Shown here: positions 26,836 through 33,314 of the stretch, piece by piece
Layout: every line of letters begins with the position of its first letter
How positions within the stretch are numbered: the first letter of the stretch is position 1
NCBI GenBank assembly: GCA_900299425.1
Contig: OMJU01000157.1
Location: 1 to 33,314, forward strand
DNA length: 33,314 bases
Direction: 5' to 3'
Origin: Candidatus Rokuibacteriota bacterium
Lineage (GTDB): Bacteria; Bacteroidota; Bacteroidia; Flavobacteriales; Flavobacteriaceae
The notes under the pieces: model-generated
Told to the model about the DNA's origin: nothing
Seen by the model: the letters and a program-made list of their open reading frames with translations, nothing else
Databases searched by the model: none
Program-made: the position numbers and the translations under genes

Positions 26836-29073
26836 AGTATCCTGTGTTAGAGTACGGTGAATCTTTTCGAAAAACTCCTCTGTTTTAAATGGTTTTAGGA
26901 TTATTTCACTGAAACCAACTCTGTAGAATTCATCTAAATTTTCTTCTATGGTTACTGCGGTTAACGCAATAATCGGAAGATCGGGCTTGAATTTTCTTAT
27001 CTCCTGGGTTGCTTCGATACCACTAATACCAGGCATATGTATGTCCATGAGCACCACATCAAAATCGTTTGACTCAACTAATTTAATGGCATCCATACCA
27101 TTGTCTGCGACTTGACATATGATATTGCGCTTCTCCAAAATTTTACGTGTGATCATTTGGTTGATCTTATTGTCTTCCACCACGAGTATGTGACGGTTTT
27201 CTAAAACGCTGTATTCATTTTCAGCTAATTGTTTTGCTCCTTGCTCTTCGGTTGCCCCCTGGGTGGAAATTTCTAGGGCCAAATCAAACCAAAATTTGGA
27301 TCCTTTACCCAGTTGACTCTCGAGCTGTATACGGCTGCCCATGAGCTCTAAAAGACTTTTTACAATGGAAAGGCCAAGGCCTGTACCCCCAAATTTTCGG
27401 TTAATCTGAAGAGAGGCCTGTGAAAAGGACTCGAAAATACTTTTTTGCTTCTTCTTTGAAATTCCGACTCCATTGTCTTCAATCTCAAAGTGGAGTGTGA
27501 TTTTGTTGTTCTTTTCTCCAAGTTTACTCACGCGCACAATAACGTCCCCATTTTGGGTAAACTTCAAAGAATTCCCGATGAGGTTGATTAAAATTTGGGA
27601 CAGTTTTACTGAGTCGCCTTCGAGTTTTTCGGGTATTTCATCGTCATATTCAAGACGTAAATTGTTTTTGCGATCTACTGCTATTTTATTTAAGGCAATC
27701 AGTACATCGTTAAGGCGTTTTTTGAGGTTAAAGGTGGTTTTTTCAATTTCAACCTTATTGGCCTCAAGTTTGTTGAGATCCAAAATATTATTGATCAAAT
27801 TTAACAGGTATTCTCCCGAGAATTGAAGGGAGCGCAGATGTTCTTTTTGTTCAGGTTTTGGGTTTTCTTCTAAGAGTAAATGTGTGAGTCCAGTAACAGC
27901 ATACATGGGTGTCCGTAATTCATGGGTAATGGTCGACAGAAATTCTGCCTTTACCATGGAGGCCTTTTCAGCTTTCTCTTTGGCCAATTGAAGCTCGCTA
28001 TTTTTATCCTGAAGCAGGATATTTGCCTTGGCACGCAGGTTATTGTTTTTATAAAGGGATAAGGTGAGCAAGGACAGTATTATGATCAGTGCAATGCTCA
28101 ATCCAGTAGTAATTTTACTAAAACTAATGGAGCGCTGCTGTCGGTCTAAATCACTCTTTTGCTGATTGATGATTTGATTTAAACTGGCCAAATCACCGTT
28201 ATCGGCGCCAGATTGGGCAATAATGGTATTTAAGTAATGCTGGTGTAGGGAATCACTCTTTTGTTCATAGCGAGTGAGAAATTCCTCTGCTTCGTTAAAT
28301 TTATTGGCTCTTAATGACAAATAAGATTCCAATCTTAGGCCTTCAATTCCAATGCTGACAAAGCCATTTTCTGAGGCTAAATTAAGCGCTTTAGCTAGAG
28401 CATCTTTTGCTTTATTTAATGAATTGGGCAAGAGTTCAGGATCGATTTTAATTGAGGCCTCTGCAAGCAACAATTCTGTTTTAGCCAGTTTTGACAAATC
28501 CTGTTGATTGTTAAAAGTGTTCTTAGCGGCTTCCAAATAGTTTATGGCCTCACTAAATTGCTTCTGCTTTATTGACAGCGCACCATAGCCTAAAAGCACT
28601 TGAGCTCTTGATTCAATGGCTCCACTATTTAAAAAATACTGATCGGCCAGATGCAGAAAGATTTCCGCCTCTTCCCATTTGCCATTTTCGACATAGATAT
28701 AGCCAAGTAAAGTCTGGGCCTGAGCAATCAATGCTGTATTGTTTTGATCGCGCAACAATTCTATGGCGCTATGGACCTGAAGGGCGGCCTGATCAAAGTT
28801 ATGTATGTTATAATGCAGCTGGGCTAAGCTCAGTTGAATAGAGGCTTGAGCGACTTTATTTTCGGCAGCAGCCGCCTCTTGTATGGCCAGTGACAAGCTA
28901 ATTAAGGCCTCTGGATAATTATTTTGCTCCAGCGCCAAAACACCCTGTTCATGAAGTCGGCTATACTCCTTTGCGCTCTGTGCAGTTTCCTGAGACCAGG
29001 AATGTGCAGGGAGGGCAATTATAAAGAATAACATCAGCGAGATGGACCGCAGTGTAAACAAAGTGTATTGCAT
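26821..29073 (-). CDS. TPR-repeat hybrid sensor histidine kinase with C-terminal receiver domain
   Basis: Signal peptide, TPR-like helices, TM, H-box STITHELRTPMYAVTG, DNGVGISK, GTGLGLSIVKSL, REC VVEDNKINQ...VVLMDIHMPG...ALTA...LKPF. Confidence 0.95.
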   Translation of the reverse strand: MQYTLFTLRSISLMLFFIIALPAHSWSQETAQSAKEYSRLHEQGVLALEQNNYPEALISLSLAIQEAAAAENKVAQASIQLSLAQLHYNIHNFDQAALQVHSAIELLRDQNNTALIAQAQTLLGYIYVENGKWEEAEIFLHLADQYFLNSGAIESRAQVLLGYGALSIKQKQFSEAINYLEAAKNTFNNQQDLSKLAKTELLLAEASIKIDPELLPNSLNKAKDALAKALNLASENGFVSIGIEGLRLESYLSLRANKFNEAEEFLTRYEQKSDSLHQHYLNTIIAQSGADNGDLASLNQIINQQKSDLDRQQRSISFSKITTGLSIALIIILSLLTLSLYKNNNLRAKANILLQDKNSELQLAKEKAEKASMVKAEFLSTITHELRTPMYAVTGLTHLLLEENPKPEQKEHLRSLQFSGEYLLNLINNILDLNKLEANKVEIEKTTFNLKKRLNDVLIALNKIAVDRKNNLRLEYDDEIPEKLEGDSVKLSQILINLIGNSLKFTQNGDVIVRVSKLGEKNNKITLHFEIEDNGVGISKKKQKSIFESFSQASLQINRKFGGTGLGLSIVKSLLELMGSRIQLESQLGKGSKFWFDLALEISTQGATEEQGAKQLAENEYSVLENRHILVVEDNKINQMITRKILEKRNIICQVADNGMDAIKLVESNDFDVVLMDIHMPGISGIEATQEIRKFKPDLPIIALTAVTIEENLDEFYRVGFSEIILKPFKTEEFFEKIHRTLTQDTSASK

Positions 29074-29245
29074 TCTAAGAAGCTACTTAGTGAATAAATA
29101 TAATTAATTTGAGACTAATTGAATTGGCTTTTGCATTATTCTAGACCAATGACACCATCCTCCTGAGAAAAGAAGGCCCAGCAATACGTCGATAAATCCA
29201 TATTTGTGGACCTAAAAATCAATAAAAATATAAAAGACTTGTTTT

Positions 29246-29274
29246 CAGAATCACAGCAAATACGGCTGATTCTG
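29246..29274 (-). terminator. Possible weak hairpin terminator downstream of lipA
   Basis: CAGAAT-(CA)-CAGC ... GCTG-ATTCTG inverted repeat; minus strand continues into AAAACAAGTCTTTTATATTTTT. Confidence 0.4.
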
Positions 29275-29289
29275 GTCAGAAATTATGGC

Positions 29290-30162
29290 TTAGAGGATAT
29301 GTTTCTGTGCTTTGTAGGACGAGCGCACTAAGGCACCGCTCTCAACATGGCGAAATCCCATCTCCAGGCCTATTGTTTCGAATTTTTTAAATTGCTCCGG
29401 TGTGATGAACTCCTTGACAGGCAAGTGCTTTTTTGAGGGTTGCAGATATTGCCCAAGTGTCACAACATCGACCTGCGCCTCACGCAAATCCTTCATGGTT
29501 TGTATGACTTCCGCCTCGAGTTCACCGAGGCCTAACATGATACCGCTTTTGGTGCGGTTAATGCCCTGCTGCTTAAGGTAAGCCAGTACCCCTAAACTGC
29601 GGTCGTATTGGGCTTGAATGCGCACTTCACGCGTGAGCCTTCTTACAGTTTCCATATTATGGGATACCACCTCGGGAGCCACCTTAACAATTCGATCGAG
29701 TGGTTTTGTCTCTCCTTGAAAATCAGGGATCAGCGTCTCAAGGGTTGTCTCAGGATTCATGCGGCGGATGGCTTTTATAGTTTCTGCCCACATGATTGAA
29801 CCCATATCTTTTAAATCATCGCGATCGACAGAGGTAATTACCGCGTGCTTGATGTTCATGAGTTTTATGGAACGTGCTACTTTTTCTGGTTCATCCCAAT
29901 CGACATCTTGTGGTCGTCCGGTTTTTACCCCGCAAAATCCACAAGAGCGCGTGCAAATGTTGCCTAAGATCATGAATGTAGCCGTACCTTCAGTCCAGCA
30001 TTCTCCCATATTTGGGCAGCTTCCAGAGGTACAAATGGTATGCAGCTTGTACTGATCCACAAGAGCGCGTAATTCAGTGTATTTCTTACCTGTCGGAAGT
30101 TTGACTCTAAGCCATTTTGGCTTTGGGGCTGGTTTAGCAATAGGGGTCTCAATCTCGCTCAT
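29290..30162 (-). CDS. lipA: Lipoyl synthase
   Basis: [41 protein letters not shown]: both 4Fe-4S motifs. Confidence 0.97.
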   Translation of the reverse strand: MSEIETPIAKPAPKPKWLRVKLPTGKKYTELRALVDQYKLHTICTSGSCPNMGECWTEGTATFMILGNICTRSCGFCGVKTGRPQDVDWDEPEKVARSIKLMNIKHAVITSVDRDDLKDMGSIMWAETIKAIRRMNPETTLETLIPDFQGETKPLDRIVKVAPEVVSHNMETVRRLTREVRIQAQYDRSLGVLAYLKQQGINRTKSGIMLGLGELEAEVIQTMKDLREAQVDVVTLGQYLQPSKKHLPVKEFITPEQFKKFETIGLEMGFRHVESGALVRSSYKAQKHIL

Positions 30163-30189
30163 GGCTCAAGTCCAAATTTTTGACTCATG

Positions 30190-30197
30190 CAAAGATA
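30190..30197 (-). promoter_or_regulatory. Bacteroidota-type -7 element (TATCTTTG) for lipA
   Basis: CAAAGATA on + strand, 27 nt upstream of lipA ATG. Confidence 0.55.
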
Positions 30198-30211
30198 AAA
30201 CATTCTGCGCC

Positions 30212-31420
30212 TTAAAGTGTCGACAAATACCACAAACTGAACCCGATTAACAGGACAATGGCTGTCAGGCTCAAAAATTTGACAAGAGGACTTGGATGGA
30301 ATGCTTTATCCAAGCTGGGGCCTGTCACCACACGATAAATAATGATGGCGTAAAAGGGCGCTGAAATAAACGAGAGCACTGTACCAAAGGCAATTAAGGT
30401 GCCCATTTGGTCGGTAAGTCCCAGATAGACCAGCACACTGCCAATGACCAAGATAATCAGCCACGCCAGGTAGCCTATGCGATATCCAGGGGCAAAAAGT
30501 AAGTTCGAGGTTTTAGCCATGACCCTGGGAGATCCATCCAAGGTGCTCAATGAAGTGCTGAACATGGTCGTAAATGCCGCAATACCAATAAACACTTTGG
30601 ACCACTGGCCTAAACTATCGGTATACATACTGATGAGTTGATTGGCAAAAATGGCCCCACTGTTTGAAAATTCTTGGCCTTGATCAAACATGACTATGCC
30701 GCCCAATAAAATAAAACTTAGGCCAATAATAATGGTCGTTGAATAACCAATATTAAAATCCCAGCGCACTTGACTGGATTTAAGCTCTGGATCCAGTTGT
30801 TTTTTTTCAACGGCCCAGAGTGATTGCCAAATGGCCAAATCTAGAGGGGCTGGCATCCAGCCCATAAAAGCTATTAAAAATGCAATTCCAGCCGTGGTAG
30901 TGGGAACGGTTTGAGCCCAGCTCGGCGAAGATGTAGTGTTGGACCAGGCAAATATTAAGGCCATTACAGTAGTGATAGTCAAGGCCAAAACCACATATTT
31001 CATGACCGTATCGAGTACCGCAAATCTCCCGCGCAACAATATCATAAAACAGGCCAGAAGAATTAAGCCGGCCCAAAGAACAGGAGTGCCAATCCCTGTC
31101 AAAGAAGTGGCAATACCAGCAGTGACAATGGTTACTGCTGTTTGAAACGTGAACATGGTGCACAGTGTAAGCATAAAAAACACCACCAATACCCAGCGCC
31201 CCATTTTGCTAAAAGCAGTCAATAAATCTTCGCTAGTGCGACTTGTATAATGCACACCAAAGGCAAAAAAAGGATACTTGATCAGGTTAATTAACAATAA
31301 GGCCCAAATAAGTCCGAAACCATAATCCGCCCCTGCTCGAGTGGATTGAACTAAATGTGAGACGCCAATAGCCGCACCCGCAAACATAATTCCGGGGCCT
31401 AATTTTTTAAACCACTGCAT
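30212..31420 (-). CDS. Nramp-superfamily transporter-like protein with non-canonical motifs
   Basis: 11-TM-like; LGPGIMFAGAAIGVSHLVQSTRAGADYGFGLIWALLLINLIKYPFF; AFMGWMPAPLDLAIWQS. Confidence 0.85.
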   Translation of the reverse strand: MQWFKKLGPGIMFAGAAIGVSHLVQSTRAGADYGFGLIWALLLINLIKYPFFAFGVHYTSRTSEDLLTAFSKMGRWVLVVFFMLTLCTMFTFQTAVTIVTAGIATSLTGIGTPVLWAGLILLACFMILLRGRFAVLDTVMKYVVLALTITTVMALIFAWSNTTSSPSWAQTVPTTTAGIAFLIAFMGWMPAPLDLAIWQSLWAVEKKQLDPELKSSQVRWDFNIGYSTTIIIGLSFILLGGIVMFDQGQEFSNSGAIFANQLISMYTDSLGQWSKVFIGIAAFTTMFSTSLSTLDGSPRVMAKTSNLLFAPGYRIGYLAWLIILVIGSVLVYLGLTDQMGTLIAFGTVLSFISAPFYAIIIYRVVTGPSLDKAFHPSPLVKFLSLTAIVLLIGFSLWYLSTL

Positions 31421-31992
31421 TATAATTCTCGATTTTGCTGTATGAGTTCTGCCATTAATTTTTTGGCCCTGAGCAGGCGCACCTTAATATTGGTGAGGGG
31501 TTCGCCCAGTTGCTCTGCCATATCAAGATAGGGCATTTCTTGAAAGTATCTCAATTGAAGTACCTCACGATACATGGGTTTGAGCATTTTCATCATTGTT
31601 TGTAATTGCACTAAATTTTGCTCTTGAATCAGCGCGTCCTCTTTCGTGGGACTGTCGTCTACCACTGTATTTCCCTGATCCTCTTGTTCTTCCAAAGGCC
31701 CCGTCACAATTGAATTTCGCTTTTTGCGATATTGATCAATTTGAATGTTTTTTGAAATGGTGATGACCCATGAGCTGAAGTTGTAATTTGGGTCAAATTG
31801 CTCGATTTTATCGAAGGCTTTGGCAAAGGCCTCTATAGTAATGTCCTCTGCATCGGATTCGTTGTGTACGCGTTTGAGCTGAAAACCAAAAACCATATTC
31901 CAATAGTGATCCAAAAGTTGTTTATAGGCCTTTTGATCCCCTGATTTAGCTTTGGCGATGACTTGGAGAATGTCCTCTGGGCTTAGTTCCAA
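31420..31992 (-). CDS. RNA polymerase sigma-70 factor, ECF type (track start TTG at 32073; likely TTG at 31992 or 32019)
   Basis: Sigma2 AYKQLLDHYWNMVFGFQLKRVHNESDAEDITIEAFAKAFDKI...FSSWVITISKNIQIDQYRKKR; sigma4 YREVLQLRYFQEMPYLDMAEQLGEPLTNIKVRLLRAKKLM. Confidence 0.92.
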   Translation of the reverse strand: MELSPEDILQVIAKAKSGDQKAYKQLLDHYWNMVFGFQLKRVHNESDAEDITIEAFAKAFDKIEQFDPNYNFSSWVITISKNIQIDQYRKKRNSIVTGPLEEQEDQGNTVVDDSPTKEDALIQEQNLVQLQTMMKMLKPMYREVLQLRYFQEMPYLDMAEQLGEPLTNIKVRLLRAKKLMAELIQQNREL

Positions 31993-33107
31993 TGGATAGG
32001 TTTTGAAAAGCGATTCCAAACAAATATAAATAATTGCAGGCAAATAAGTAGTGGCTCGAGAAGGGGAATCCAAGGCAGGAGGTCTGCTGTCTGTAGCCTT
32101 CGGAACAAGGACGCCATTTGACCGATTAAATAGGCTGAGCGCAAGAATAATAACACTAAAACTGCTTGAAAAATCGCAGAATTCCAGGCCAGAAGTATGC
32201 CCAAAGTTACAACACAGGTGTAAAATAGCATCAGACTCCCAGAATATAAGCCTAGCATTAATTTGGTGCTTTTACGGTAATAGTGTGCAGTGCTTTGGTG
32301 CCTTCTTTTTTGCCGAACAAGACTCCACCAAGATTCCTTGGGCGCAGACCACGTAAAGGCTTTTGGCTCAATGACCACAGCAGTGTCCACAGCATTAGCC
32401 CCGTGATTAATCAAAAGATCATCATCCCCAGACGGGATATGTTCGTGCGATTTAAATCCATTTTGAGTGTAAAAAAAGTCTTTACGGTAAGCTAAATTGC
32501 GTCCCACACCCATATAGGGTCGACCTGAGAGTGCTTGACCTAAGTACAAGCCTGCGGTTAAGGAAGTTTCAAAGCGTATTAAGGCATTTAAAATTCCAGG
32601 TTGTTTAAGATAAGCTCCATAACCCAATACTATTGATTTTCCATAAACAAAGGGGGTGGTCATCGCGCTGATCCAATGTTCTGAACCAGGAGTACAATCC
32701 GCGTCAGTGAGCAACAGCAGTTCATATTTGGCCCTATTGATGCCGTAACTCAAGGCGGCTTTTTTGCCCTGAACTGCCTCATTTTTTCTGTCGAATTTCA
32801 CACACTGCACTCTGGAGTCTATTTTTTTCCAGTAAGTCAACACCTGCTGAGTGCGATCGCTTGAATGATCATCAACGATCAAAAGTTCAAAGCAAGGATA
32901 GTTTTGATTGAGTATTTGAGGAATCAGAACATCGAGTCGCTCTGCTTCATTTTTAGCACAAACAATCACGGAAATCCCCGGCTGACTGAAATCTGCCTCA
33001 GGATATACTGCACTGCTCTTTGTAACTGAGCGCATGCGTGCGATAAAAAATGCGTGGATTAAGGCGGCGCCTAGAGCAATTAACAATAAGCTCCAGGACA
33101 AAATCAT
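31983..33107 (-). CDS. Membrane-associated family 2 glycosyltransferase
   Basis: GISVIVCAKNEAERLDVLIPQILNQNYPCFELLIVDDHSSD, LLTDADCTPG, GDDDLLINH, RQKRRHQ; flanking TM helices. Confidence 0.92.
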   Translation of the reverse strand: MILSWSLLLIALGAALIHAFFIARMRSVTKSSAVYPEADFSQPGISVIVCAKNEAERLDVLIPQILNQNYPCFELLIVDDHSSDRTQQVLTYWKKIDSRVQCVKFDRKNEAVQGKKAALSYGINRAKYELLLLTDADCTPGSEHWISAMTTPFVYGKSIVLGYGAYLKQPGILNALIRFETSLTAGLYLGQALSGRPYMGVGRNLAYRKDFFYTQNGFKSHEHIPSGDDDLLINHGANAVDTAVVIEPKAFTWSAPKESWWSLVRQKRRHQSTAHYYRKSTKLMLGLYSGSLMLFYTCVVTLGILLAWNSAIFQAVLVLLFLRSAYLIGQMASLFRRLQTADLLPWIPLLEPLLICLQLFIFVWNRFSKPIHWN

Positions 33108-33310
33108 TAGGCCTGTTCAGTGCCTTTACATTCTGAAAATTGATCAGGGGTTTTCCCGCAAAAACTACATGAGTCACCCTCTTTATTTAAAAAAGGGCTT
33201 TGTGAGGCACAGGTTCCTGCAAATTTTCCGTCTTTTTTGCCCCATATTTTTATGGCGATGCCTGCAAAAGCGAGAATCAAAAGTCCGATAGTAAGCAGTA
33301 ATAATTTCAT
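33107..33310 (-). CDS. Small single-TM protein with four-cysteine C-terminal motif
   Basis: 67 aa, N-terminal TM then CASQSPFLNKEGDSCSFCGKTPDQFSEC; TAATG coupling to GT2. Confidence 0.78.
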   Translation of the reverse strand: MKLLLLTIGLLILAFAGIAIKIWGKKDGKFAGTCASQSPFLNKEGDSCSFCGKTPDQFSECKGTEQA

Positions 33311-33314
33311 GGCA

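Noticed and set aside
29074-29289. 216-bp lipA/histidine-kinase intergenic region as a possible ncRNA
   Set aside because: AT-rich with one bulged hairpin and no clear promoter plus terminator pair; better explained as lipA 3' end and kinase 5' region without expression data
1-33314. CRISPR array, transposon ends, prophage or defence genes
   Set aside because: No regularly spaced direct repeats, transposase, integrase, tRNA-like integration site or defence-type domains seen on reading

Overview
This looks like an ordinary chromosomal segment of a Bacteroidota bacterium, probably Flavobacteriales-like, judging from protein flavour and TAnnTTTG promoter elements. It is dense with core and metabolic genes. 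I saw no tRNA, rRNA, CRISPR array, phage, transposon or defence island. Main blocks: (1) the Na+-NQR operon (nqrA 3' end, nqrB-F), then a strong terminator, a small uncharacterised ORF and apbE; (2) a minus-strand cluster of gpmI, a thioredoxin-like lipoprotein, a membrane protein, map and a methyltransferase; (3) an M15 peptidase and pepE; (4) a DUF6702-like protein, an M1 peptidase and tatA on the plus strand; (5) a kynurenine/2-aminomuconate catabolic operon (kynU-kmo-RidA-ALDH-SDR-ACMSD-OMT) with no visible 3-hydroxyanthranilate dioxygenase; (6) a CDGSH protein absent from the supplied ORF track, msrA, a zinc-ribbon-family protein that has lost its cysteines, and a NIF3-like protein; (7) lpxK, a TPR hybrid histidine kinase and lipA; (8) a tightly overlapping small Cys protein-GT2-ECF sigma-Nramp-like transporter cluster. 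The best leads are the kynurenine operon containing an SDR with a degenerate catalytic tetrad (YxxxK -> SxxxR) plus a translationally coupled O-methyltransferase, the altered flavinylation motifs and internal terminator of the NQR locus, the Nramp-like protein without canonical metal-binding motifs, and the cysteine-less zinc-ribbon homologue. I see no clearly new system; most of the novelty is at motif level.
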